DNA from: a bacterium
Lineage (GTDB): Bacteria > UBA9089 > CG2-30-40-21 > SBAY01
NCBI GenBank assembly: GCA_030018635.1
Contig: JASEHU010000046.1
Span: 1 to 11,263, forward strand
Reading direction: 5' to 3'
DNA: 11,263 nucleotides
Shown here: one piece after another, positions 1 to 6,924 of the stretch
Layout: every line of letters begins with the position of its first letter
How positions within the stretch are numbered: the first letter of the stretch is position 1
Notes under the pieces: generated by a model
Told to the model about the DNA's origin: nothing
Seen by the model: only the letters and a program-made list of their open reading frames with translations
Databases searched by the model: none
Translations under genes and position numbers: made by a program

Positions 1-265
1 CGAAAATTTTCCAATTCTCCCTATTCTCCACTTCTCATTGCTTACACATTTTCATGATGAGAATTGCTGAGTTTTTTCCCTTGACATCCGATATATGTCT
101 TGAAAGGGTTGGCTATTGATTGGTGGTCTCTGCTAAAGAATGAATGGGTTGATACAGGAGAGTTCAATCTTTGAATGAGTAATCTCTGAGACTGAATTTA
201 TGGTGGTGGGTGAGAATTTCAATAAGTTGTCCTCACCCACTACCCAGTTTCCTTATCTACTTTCA
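1..265. other. Gene-free left flank with short repeats
   Basis: No convincing reading frame is present on either strand. Positions 11-35, read on the minus strand, give AGTGGAGAATAGGGAGAATTGG. This closely matches the purine-rich element at 11118-11140 near the other end of the window, in the opposite orientation. A TTGACA hexamer at 81-86 has no acceptable -10 at 16-18 bp. Positions 202-244 form a hairpin, listed separately. The rest is unremarkable AT-rich sequence. Confidence 0.5.
202..244. repeat. Hairpin after the DUF362 gene
   Basis: Two 13-base arms (202-214 and 232-244) pair with a single G-T mismatch around a 17-base loop. The core of the arms is GTGGGTGAG and CTCACCCAC. It starts about 20 bases beyond the DUF362 stop codon, so it could protect the 3' end of the transcript or help terminate it. 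No T-run follows on the minus strand, so I do not call it an intrinsic terminator. Confidence 0.5.
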
Positions 266-1372
266 TTACACCTCTTCCAATTTATACCTCCGGCTGCCTA
301 ATCCAATTTTTTGAGCATAATGAAGTTGAGTCTCTGCGGATAATTTGGGGTCAATTCCCTGTAATTTATCCTCACCGGGTTGGAAATTGCCTTTCAGAGC
401 GGTATTGGAAAGACCCATTTGTTGATTAACCAGGTCAATCGATGCCTGGTCAATGGCTACCGGGTCCAATGAGGCTAAAATACCTACATCCGGGATGATA
501 TTGGCATCCGAATGCGGACAGCAATCACAATCAGGGCTAACATTCATAATAAAATTAAGGAAATACGCCTTTTTACCCAACAGGGCACCGTAGGCAAATT
601 CTATCATCCGTTCTTGAACAATTACAGGTGAAATTCCTGTCCAGTTAATGGTAAAGACACTATTTGGGCACATCACCAAACATTGCCCACAACCAAGACA
701 TTTAGACGGGTCAATCTCTGGCATTTTATTGACAATAGTTATCGCCTGGCCGGAGCAGTTATTCACACAGGTTAAACACATGCAGCAACCTTTTTTCTTT
801 ATTATTGGTACCGCCTCGCAGTGCATTTTGAATTTGCCCCTGCGGTCGGCTAAACCCATACCCATATTTTTCAAACTACCACCAAAGCCGGCTAATCCAT
901 GTCCCTTAAAATGGGCTAAACTGATTAATACATCTGCCTCATGAACCACCTGGGCAACGGTTACCGATTTAAAATGTTTTTGGTTGATAACCACTTCAAC
1001 GGATGCCTCTCCTCTTAGTCCATCCGCAATGATGATGGGTGCTTGCACACATGCGTAGGTGAAACCATTAGCCAGTGCAGTCTGGATATGGAGTGGTGCA
1101 TTTTTGCGGCTACCGGCATAAAGGGTATTGGTATCTGTTAAAAAGGGATTGCCACCTGACCCCTTTATGTAATTGACTACTTCTCTCACCCAGATAGGAT
1201 GGATAAATGCTAAATTGCCCATCTCGCCAAAATGGAGTTTTACCGCCGCCAGGGCATTTTTAGGATACTCTATCTTTAATTTCTTTAACAACTTATTAAA
1301 TTTAGTAAAGGAGTTCTGCCCAAAGTTTGCCCGCATATTCATAAAAAATACCTTACTAATCATCATCATCAT
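266..1372 (-). CDS. DUF362 protein with two 4Fe-4S ferredoxin motifs
   Basis: This is a 368-residue cytoplasmic protein of the DUF362 family, with no signal peptide or membrane segment. The family core is seen in the HFKGHGLAGFGGSLKNMGMG stretch (about 154-173) and in the CDCCPHSD motif (282-289), whose cysteines may bind a metal. Inserted between them is a ferredoxin-like domain. Its first cysteine set is C196, C199, C202 and C206, and its second is C225, C228, C231 and C235 followed by Pro. This is the spacing expected for two 4Fe-4S clusters, although the first set lacks the usual Pro after its last Cys. An electron-transfer or cluster-carrying role is an inference; the substrate is unknown. 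The gene opens with four ATG codons in a row. AAAGGTGA sits only about 3 bases before the first ATG, so the second or third ATG (1369 or 1366) is the better-spaced start. It is separated from the glycosylase gene by 153 bp and is probably transcribed independently. Confidence 0.9.
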   Translation of the reverse strand: MMMMISKVFFMNMRANFGQNSFTKFNKLLKKLKIEYPKNALAAVKLHFGEMGNLAFIHPIWVREVVNYIKGSGGNPFLTDTNTLYAGSRKNAPLHIQTALANGFTYACVQAPIIIADGLRGEASVEVVINQKHFKSVTVAQVVHEADVLISLAHFKGHGLAGFGGSLKNMGMGLADRRGKFKMHCEAVPIIKKKGCCMCLTCVNNCSGQAITIVNKMPEIDPSKCLGCGQCLVMCPNSVFTINWTGISPVIVQERMIEFAYGALLGKKAYFLNFIMNVSPDCDCCPHSDANIIPDVGILASLDPVAIDQASIDLVNQQMGLSNTALKGNFQPGEDKLQGIDPKLSAETQLHYAQKIGLGSRRYKLEEV

Positions 1373-1425
1373 TCACCTTTCTTTAGTGTTCTTTTCTTCT
1401 TTAACAATTTTCATTTCCAGTAACC

Positions 1426-1448
1426 ACTGGTGACAAATTGTCACCAGT
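1426..1448. promoter_or_regulatory. 23-bp perfect palindrome, possible operator
   Basis: ACTGGTGACAA, one central A, then TTGTCACCAGT form a perfect dyad with 11-base arms. It lies in the gap upstream of the DUF362 gene and downstream of the glycosylase. On the minus strand a weak promoter can be drawn, with TTGAAA at 1460-1465, a 17-bp spacer and GACAAT at 1437-1442. That would put the -10 inside the palindrome, the layout of a repressor operator. No T-run follows it on the minus strand, so it is a poor terminator. The palindrome is seen directly; the operator role is inferred. Confidence 0.45.
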
Positions 1449-1525
1449 TCATTCAACAATTTCAACTCCATCTCCCATTACACAACATCCCTCAGAATCT
1501 ACAATGGTTTTTCTTTATAAAATTT

Positions 1526-2155
1526 TCAATAGGTACATTTCGTTTTGACTATACAGGAACAACATACAGGTTTTACAGGCTTACAGACCATCGCACTAAA
1601 ATCAAGTAAGGCAAATGTTAGTTGTTCTGACCTGGTTGTTTGATAAAGCCTTTTTGTGATTTTGATAAGTTCCCTTTTTCTTCTGATCTCGCCTCTTAAT
1701 TTAAGACCGTAGAACCTATTCAAAAACCTTGCAATATTACTATCAACCACCCATTCCTTTTTATTAAATACAACAGTCAAAATTGCTCCGGCAACATAGT
1801 CACCGATACCAGGAACAGTCAATAATTTATCTCTGGAATCCGGTATTTTACTTCTAAAATTATCTCTTATAAATAATGCTGCATTGATAAAATGTTTCCC
1901 CCGCCAATGAAGACCAAGGTTTTCTGTAACTTTACTGACTTCAACCGGGTCTGCACTGGCAAGCGAATCAATATCAGGATACTTTTTTATGAAATCCCGG
2001 TAAACCGGCACAACCTGATCTGCCCTGGTCCTATGTAGCATAAACTCAACAATCATAATTTCGTATGGATTTTTTGTATGTCTCCAGGGGAAATCTCTTT
2101 TATTTTGTGAATACCATAATAATATTTTTCTCCTGATCGTTTGTTCTTTATTCAA
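1526..2155 (-). CDS. HhH-GPD 4Fe-4S DNA glycosylase, Mig-like (T:G mismatch)
   Basis: This 209-residue protein of the endonuclease III/MutY superfamily probably removes thymine from T:G mismatches made when 5-methylcytosine deaminates. The helix-hairpin-helix is at 112-123 (LTVPGIGDYVAG) and the catalytic Asp is D138 in VVDSN. The position held by Lys in endonuclease III is Tyr (Y120), as I recall for Mig of Methanothermobacter and unlike the Ser of E. coli MutY. The N-terminal DFPWRHTKNPYEI and EFMLHRTRA also resemble Mig, whereas MutY has EVMLQQTQV. C191, C198, C201 and C207 form the C-x6-C-x2-C-x5-C iron-sulfur motif. There is no MutY C-terminal 8-oxoG recognition domain. The start is TTG, the only usual start codon before the conserved DFPW block. 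It overlaps the previous gene by 8 bases with no clear ribosome-binding site, which suggests translational coupling. MutY-like adenine glycosylase activity is the alternative. Confidence 0.85.
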   Translation of the reverse strand: MNKEQTIRRKILLWYSQNKRDFPWRHTKNPYEIMIVEFMLHRTRADQVVPVYRDFIKKYPDIDSLASADPVEVSKVTENLGLHWRGKHFINAALFIRDNFRSKIPDSRDKLLTVPGIGDYVAGAILTVVFNKKEWVVDSNIARFLNRFYGLKLRGEIRRKRELIKITKRLYQTTRSEQLTFALLDFSAMVCKPVKPVCCSCIVKTKCTY

Positions 2156-3392
2156 GAGAGATAACTCCGGGACGGTTTATATGTCCTGCTATTTTAGACT
2201 GGATGTCTATGAGTAATTCATGCCGAATCCTGAACTCGGGCCGTTTATCTTTCAAGTCGTCAAACGATAATGAAGTAAGATATCTTAAATCAAAAACAAA
2301 CTTATAAATCTCATTATCTATTTTGAACAATCGTGAAGTGTAGATATAATCTGCTTGGTTAATTTTTTTCTGGTAATCTACAGGCCATATCACACCAGGG
2401 AGCACTCTGTGCAGTTTCCATTTATTCTGTGTATAGTCACAGGAAGGTGAGACCTCAAGAAAAATGGCCTTCACCTTTTTGTTTAAATCATCTTTTTGCT
2501 GATAAGTGTCAATATTCTTCTCATTAAACAATTCATCAATTTTTGCTTCAGGTGCTTTTATATTAAAATAGATATTTCCTGGAACAGGCATGTCAGGTAT
2601 GTCAAAAATCAGTAGTAACCTTGAATTAACTTTTGCAAGAATATCATTGGCAATATTGCCTTTATCGTCAGGTAATAGAGTTTTATCAATATCTATGTAA
2701 TTTCTTATCTCATTTTCCAGTGTATCCAGAAAAGTTCCATTAAAAGCTAAAAGAGCATTCTTTATTAATTCATCAACTTTCCCGGCTGGTAATTGTTCGC
2801 CAGCATATGCTTTTGCAAGTTTGTGAAATACACCACACATATTTTTATTCCAGTTATCGTCCAGTGAGTAGAAAGAGGAAAAATCATTTACTATTTTGCC
2901 GGCAGAGTTATGCACAAAATTCTCCCAGATAATAAAAAGGTGAAATATTCCAGCTTTTTTTAGTTCTTCCTTCAGTTTTTCCTCAATTTTACCTATTTCA
3001 TATTTACCTTTCTCATCTTTGCATTTACTTTTCTCGAGGTTGAGCATAAGGAGTGGAGGATTGTCTTTTAACAATTTTCTAATTCCATTCAGTAATTTAT
3101 CATATTTTGTCCAGGCAATAATAAGGTAGGGATTACTTCTATTTCCTATAATCTTTTGTATTACGCCAGCAGTTGTTGATACCTTTGTTTTTTCAGGCTG
3201 TCCTTCGGTTCCAAGCTCTATATCCAGAAAAATTATTCTCACATCAGAAAATGGCTGCTCAGGTAGTTCTTCCAGAATACCTGTAAAATACATTACAGGG
3301 ACTTTGTTTTTTGACAGAACCTTTAACAGTGATTCAACTTCTTTATAATCGTCATCAATAACCACAACTCTACCATTTTCAGGTAAATTCAT
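2148..3392 (-). CDS. Receiver-like protein with unrecognised C-terminal domain
   Basis: This 414-residue protein has an N-terminal half resembling a response-regulator receiver. An acidic cluster D13-D15 ends the first strand (VVVIDDD). D57 in IIFLDIEL sits at the usual phospho-acceptor position, and T95 in IIAWTK sits at the switch Thr position. A Lys around 121-123 could complete the pocket. The middle is rich in Lys and Glu and contains no DNA-binding helix-turn-helix that I can recognise. The C-terminal third carries FLEVSPSCDYTQNKW (about 311-325) and ends in IRHELLIDIQSKIAGHINRPG (389-409, the last Gly included), both of which look family-specific. I cannot assign a function to this part; it may be an effector. 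It starts with an ATGA overlap on the upstream ATPase gene, with a strong AAGGAGG site 7 bases before the ATG. The likely partner is the histidine-kinase-like module encoded just upstream. Confidence 0.7.
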   Translation of the reverse strand: MNLPENGRVVVIDDDYKEVESLLKVLSKNKVPVMYFTGILEELPEQPFSDVRIIFLDIELGTEGQPEKTKVSTTAGVIQKIIGNRSNPYLIIAWTKYDKLLNGIRKLLKDNPPLLMLNLEKSKCKDEKGKYEIGKIEEKLKEELKKAGIFHLFIIWENFVHNSAGKIVNDFSSFYSLDDNWNKNMCGVFHKLAKAYAGEQLPAGKVDELIKNALLAFNGTFLDTLENEIRNYIDIDKTLLPDDKGNIANDILAKVNSRLLLIFDIPDMPVPGNIYFNIKAPEAKIDELFNEKNIDTYQQKDDLNKKVKAIFLEVSPSCDYTQNKWKLHRVLPGVIWPVDYQKKINQADYIYTSRLFKIDNEIYKFVFDLRYLTSLSFDDLKDKRPEFRIRHELLIDIQSKIAGHINRPGVISLE

Positions 3393-5503
3393 TTCTGTGC
3401 CTCCTTTTTTCTAAATGCAAGAGCAACAATGCTGCCGTTTCTAAATTCTTCTGGTATTAGAAACTCTCCCCATTCAGGAAACATCAATTCACCGCCATGA
3501 GCTTCCATAATTTCTTTAGTAATATGAAGTCCCAATCCCATGCCATCGGGCTTTGCAGAAACAAAGGGTTTTGTGATCTCTTCGGTGGGCATAGCAAATC
3601 CCGGGCCATTATCTACAATTATTATTGTAGTGAATTCGGGTAACTCATTTGATATTGATATAAAAATCTTCTGTTGTTTTATATCGCCATAATCCAGCCA
3701 CCAGATGGAATTATCGATAATATTCAGAATGCTTCCAATAATTAAATTTCTGGCGCACTTTACTGTAAAATCACCATCTGATTGTAAATAGTCTTTAATA
3801 ACATGTATCTTATGCGCCTTGAGTCTGAACTCAACATTGAAAATGGCCTGGTCTATAAGTTTTTTAAGGTCTTCAGTTTTTTTGCCAGTGCCACGGATAA
3901 GCGTGCTGTATCCCTCCACAAGTTGTGAAAGATGTTTTACAAGGGAAACAACACGGGCAGACAGGTTTTCTTTTTCAACAACCTTCTTTAACTCAGCAAT
4001 AATTTTCTCAATTTCATGAATAACCACACTCAAATTGAGTCCTGCCCCTGCACTTTTTAAGAGAGTTTCGTTTATATACCTGTAGTCGTCCTCAATCCTT
4101 TTGAGATAACCTGTGATTTCATCTTTCAGATTTCCGTCTTTTACCTTTTTATCAACAATATTTTTTAAATCATTAATAGATGATATCACCGGCTCTGAAG
4201 ATGGGGTTGGTCCATAAAAAGTCCGGATTTTTTCTTTGTCGAGATTCCTGAAAATCTCAATTTTATGCAGTGTATAAAGAATTGCCTTTTGCAGGGTTTC
4301 GTATGCTTCATTTTCAATAAAACCCTCTCTATTTGTCTTTTCAATCAAATCCTTGCTTCCATCTCTCTGAAGATGAACTGCTCCAATTATCAGGTTATTG
4401 CTGATTCGTTTCGTTGGGATATTAATCCTTCTGATTCCAAGATTCAACCAGTCATTGTCAGGCTCTCCATAATCATAAACCCTCACTCCATCTCTATAAA
4501 CCCTTATTCCGCCGTTGGCATCAAGATAATCCTTAAGTCCTTTTTTATCCTGAACACCAAGTGAAAGTATTTTTGAGCCTCTATCAAAAATAAATGCTTC
4601 AAACTTTACTCTACCTATCTGGAATCTGGAAAGATTAATTGATTGGTTATCTTTATCAACCATTTTTTTAAGTTTTTTTACTTCCATATTGTCTTCTGAA
4701 ATTTCCCTGCATTGTAACTTTTTCATAGAAGACCAGGGTGTAAACCTGTACCTGAATTTTTTGATTTCATCTTCTTCTATTTCACATTCAGCCTTAAACA
4801 ACGCATAATCTTTTACTTCTTTCCAGAGAAGAAGTCCTTTGAGCCACTCTGTTTTATCTGTATCAAAATTTACTCCAAATGAATCCGGTGCATCAAAAGG
4901 TGAACATGGTGAACATAAGGAATTTAAAGAGCGAAAAATCTCTCTAACCATCAAATGATTCCAGGAAGTTTTTAACTTTCTTATAATAATCTTTGTACCA
5001 GTTTTATTATCAGTAAAGTCTTTGGATTTTGTCCTTTTATTTATAGAAATTGGCACTTCTTCAAGATATTTTGCATCTTTAAAAGATGTCCAGTCTATCC
5101 GCAGATAGATCTCATTAGAATTTTCCTTTCTGCTTATTAGTTCTATCTCATTGCCGAGTTTGTGAGCGGCGAATCTTCCAATCCCTTTTTCTCCAAGTGG
5201 GACTCTACCATACTTGCTTTTAATCCTTCCTTCCAGATAAAGTTTTTCTTTATAATCACTTCCGGGCTCCAGCCAGACATTTCGTAAAATATCCATGTCC
5301 ATTCCAATGCCATCATCTTCAATAATAATTATTCCTTTATCAGGCTTATCAATATGTTCCATTTTTATATTTACAATGGTAGCATCAGCATCATAAGAAT
5401 TTTTTGCAAGTTCAAGCAATGCGATACTTTCATTTCTTATCAACTGGTCACCAAGTTGTAATAGCAGTCTGGCACGTGGTTTGAATATATAATTTTCTTT
5501 CAT
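3389..5503 (-). CDS. Dual GHKL ATPase: Hsp90/MORC-like plus histidine-kinase-like
   Basis: This 704-residue cytoplasmic protein carries two ATP-binding GHKL modules. The N-terminal module resembles Hsp90, MutL and MORC-type ATPases. It has an N-box ELAKNSYDA (31-39, Glu31 and Asn35), a G1 box EDDGIGMD (62-69) and a G2 box GEKGIGRFAA (104-113). A middle region (about 330-380) contains GGIRVYRDGVRVYDYGEP, typical of this ATP-binding family. A helical, coiled-coil-like stretch (about 440-560) holds an H-box-like VIHEIEK with His496. The C-terminal module is histidine-kinase-like, with N-box NIIDNS (594-599), G1 DNGPG (631-635), ITKPFVSAK and G2 GMGLGLH (654-660). No transmembrane or sensor domain is seen, so any signal would be intracellular. 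It overlaps the methylase by ATGA and the receiver protein by ATGA. Known paraMORC proteins cluster with restriction-modification genes. A role as an ATP-driven sensor or switch that signals to the receiver protein is an inference. Confidence 0.85.
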   Translation of the reverse strand: MKENYIFKPRARLLLQLGDQLIRNESIALLELAKNSYDADATIVNIKMEHIDKPDKGIIIIEDDGIGMDMDILRNVWLEPGSDYKEKLYLEGRIKSKYGRVPLGEKGIGRFAAHKLGNEIELISRKENSNEIYLRIDWTSFKDAKYLEEVPISINKRTKSKDFTDNKTGTKIIIRKLKTSWNHLMVREIFRSLNSLCSPCSPFDAPDSFGVNFDTDKTEWLKGLLLWKEVKDYALFKAECEIEEDEIKKFRYRFTPWSSMKKLQCREISEDNMEVKKLKKMVDKDNQSINLSRFQIGRVKFEAFIFDRGSKILSLGVQDKKGLKDYLDANGGIRVYRDGVRVYDYGEPDNDWLNLGIRRINIPTKRISNNLIIGAVHLQRDGSKDLIEKTNREGFIENEAYETLQKAILYTLHKIEIFRNLDKEKIRTFYGPTPSSEPVISSINDLKNIVDKKVKDGNLKDEITGYLKRIEDDYRYINETLLKSAGAGLNLSVVIHEIEKIIAELKKVVEKENLSARVVSLVKHLSQLVEGYSTLIRGTGKKTEDLKKLIDQAIFNVEFRLKAHKIHVIKDYLQSDGDFTVKCARNLIIGSILNIIDNSIWWLDYGDIKQQKIFISISNELPEFTTIIIVDNGPGFAMPTEEITKPFVSAKPDGMGLGLHITKEIMEAHGGELMFPEWGEFLIPEEFRNGSIVALAFRKKEAQK

Positions 5504-6756
5504 AAAAGCATCCCCTTTATTTTCTCCGCGATTCTTTCAGCCATCAGCGGAGGCACAGCATTTCCGACCTGTATATATTGTGCTGTCCTGGGACCCTCAA
5601 ATTTATAATTGTCTGGAAAAGATTGTAATCGGGCAACCTCTCTTACGGTAAGGGAGCGGCGCTGATTAATATCTGGATGGATATAATAATGTCCATCTTT
5701 AGCAATATGAGCCACAACGGTATGGGAAGCTGAATCATCTCGTTCAACAACCTTGAATCTATCCAGAAAGCTTTTTCGATTTTTATGAAATTGTAAGTAT
5801 TCAGGAAGATCGGTATATTTAATCTTTTCCCCATTTAAATATTTATTGATTGCATATCGATAAATTATTAAATCTTCCCTTCTATGGAGTCTGGCAACAT
5901 GGTTAATTACTTTATCATAATGTGTTCTGATTTTAGTTTTTTTTAAATACGCATTAATTTCATTTATACGATAGTTCTGAATACTCTCTGTCCCCTCTCC
6001 GGCCTTCAGGCAGGGCATATCGTCCAGAACATCCTTAACCATATAACTGTGTTCCATCTTCTCAAAAACAGGATATTCAAAGTTATTCCCTTTTTTCCAG
6101 CCAATCAGGACAACCCTTTTTCGATTTTGTAATACCATAAAATCAGCACTGTTTAAAATTCGATAGTTTATTTCATATCCAGCCTTATTCATATACTCCT
6201 GAATATCAGCAAACAATTTTCCCTTTCCTGATGAAAGTATACCGGGGACATTCTCGAATACGAATATTTCAGGTTTAATCTCTTTCAGGAATTCAACATA
6301 ATATTTATAAAAATAATTTCTTTGATCATTATCCATATTATATGGATCTCTTGCCCTTCCTACAAGAGAGTAAGCCTGACAGGGAGGCCCCCCCAGCAAT
6401 ACATCAATATTCTTTATACAATTCATTTTCATGTTAAGCTTAATTCTCTGGATAATATCACCAATAGTTCTCCAGGATATTTCTTCCTGAATAACATTAT
6501 TGTTAATCAGACTGGTCAGATTATATTCAGCAATCAAATCCGTTCTGGATATTTGCCCATTAAAATATGCATAATATTTTTTTATCAGACCCGATTCTTT
6601 TAACCAGAAAAACATAACCCTTGTTTTAAGTGTTTCTACGGCGTTTTTGTTCTGCTCAACATGATTTATAATATTAAAACCGGCTTTACTGAATCCCTCA
6701 GAAAGCCCTCCCCCTCCGGCAAAAATATCTATAGCAATTAATTTACCTTTTCTCAT
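5500..6756 (-). CDS. DNA (cytosine-5-)-methyltransferase
   Basis: This 418-residue enzyme transfers a methyl group from S-adenosylmethionine to carbon 5 of cytosine in a specific DNA sequence. All key motifs are intact and in order. Motif I is AIDIFAGGGGLSEGF (8-22). Motif IV is GGPPCQAYS (122-130), with catalytic Cys126. Motif VI is ENVPG (168-172) and motif VIII is QNRKRVVLIGW (210-220). The variable target-recognition region lies at about 225-360. Motif IX is RRSLTVREVARLQSFPDNY (366-384) and motif X is QVGNAVPPLMAERIA (396-410). Length is normal for a type II methylase. The target site cannot be read from sequence. It is the first gene of the four-gene operon, and its stop overlaps the next start as ATGA. 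A weak AAAGG lies about 11 bases before the ATG. No convincing promoter was found in the 168-bp gap upstream. No restriction enzyme gene is adjacent, so it may be a solitary or unusual system. Confidence 0.95.
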   Translation of the reverse strand: MRKGKLIAIDIFAGGGGLSEGFSKAGFNIINHVEQNKNAVETLKTRVMFFWLKESGLIKKYYAYFNGQISRTDLIAEYNLTSLINNNVIQEEISWRTIGDIIQRIKLNMKMNCIKNIDVLLGGPPCQAYSLVGRARDPYNMDNDQRNYFYKYYVEFLKEIKPEIFVFENVPGILSSGKGKLFADIQEYMNKAGYEINYRILNSADFMVLQNRKRVVLIGWKKGNNFEYPVFEKMEHSYMVKDVLDDMPCLKAGEGTESIQNYRINEINAYLKKTKIRTHYDKVINHVARLHRREDLIIYRYAINKYLNGEKIKYTDLPEYLQFHKNRKSFLDRFKVVERDDSASHTVVAHIAKDGHYYIHPDINQRRSLTVREVARLQSFPDNYKFEGPRTAQYIQVGNAVPPLMAERIAEKIKGMLL

Positions 6757-6826
6757 AACAAAATCTACCTTTTTACAATTCCCCTCTAAATGCCCTAACT
6801 AAAATACATTGACTCAGGACATTAAT

Positions 6827-6910
6827 GGAACGCAGATGGCCGCAGATTGTCAGGATTTTGAACCTGTCTGTCATGCCAATGGCACAGGCAGGAAGGATTT
6901 CGTGGTTAAA
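6827..6910. repeat. Degenerate intergenic repeat with hairpin
   Basis: The gap between the ATPase gene cpaE and the methylase contains two CGCAGAT heptamers with 10-bp spacing (6831-6837 and 6841-6847). They are followed by a hairpin at 6863-6892, whose arms CCTGTCTGT and ACAGGCAGG plus GCC/GGC surround an AAT loop with a small bulge. A GGATTTCGTGGTTAAA tail follows. From general recall, such CGCAGAT and TTTCGTGGTT strings appear as dispersed noncoding remnants in several uncultured bacterial genomes. The hairpin lies 33 bases beyond the cpaE stop and could serve as an end-of-transcript structure, but no T-run follows on the minus strand. Confidence 0.4.
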
Positions 6911-6924
6911 AAATTTCTGTCTTA

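Noticed and set aside
81..103. Promoter on the plus strand starting from TTGACA at 81-86
   Set aside because: No -10-like hexamer occurs at 16-18 bp and no gene follows in that direction.
202..244. Intrinsic terminator for the DUF362 gene
   Set aside because: The stem is good but no T-run follows on the minus strand and the loop is long, so only a hairpin is claimed.
648..944. Plus-strand open frame of 98 codons inside the DUF362 gene
   Set aside because: It is antisense to a well-supported gene with intact cysteine motifs, shows no family motif and has no clear ribosome-binding site.
1526..2155. Vsr-type mismatch endonuclease or full MutY
   Set aside because: The protein has HhH-GPD and iron-sulfur motifs absent from Vsr. 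It also lacks the MutY C-terminal domain, and its key residues fit Mig better.
5643..5834. Minus-strand 63-codon frame inside the methylase gene
   Set aside because: It is a different frame within the target-recognition region and motif IX of an intact methylase. It has no motif and no reason to be translated.
6757..6860. Promoter of the methylase operon
   Set aside because: Only weak -10-like strings such as TATTTT are present, without a matching -35 at proper spacing, so no site is claimed.
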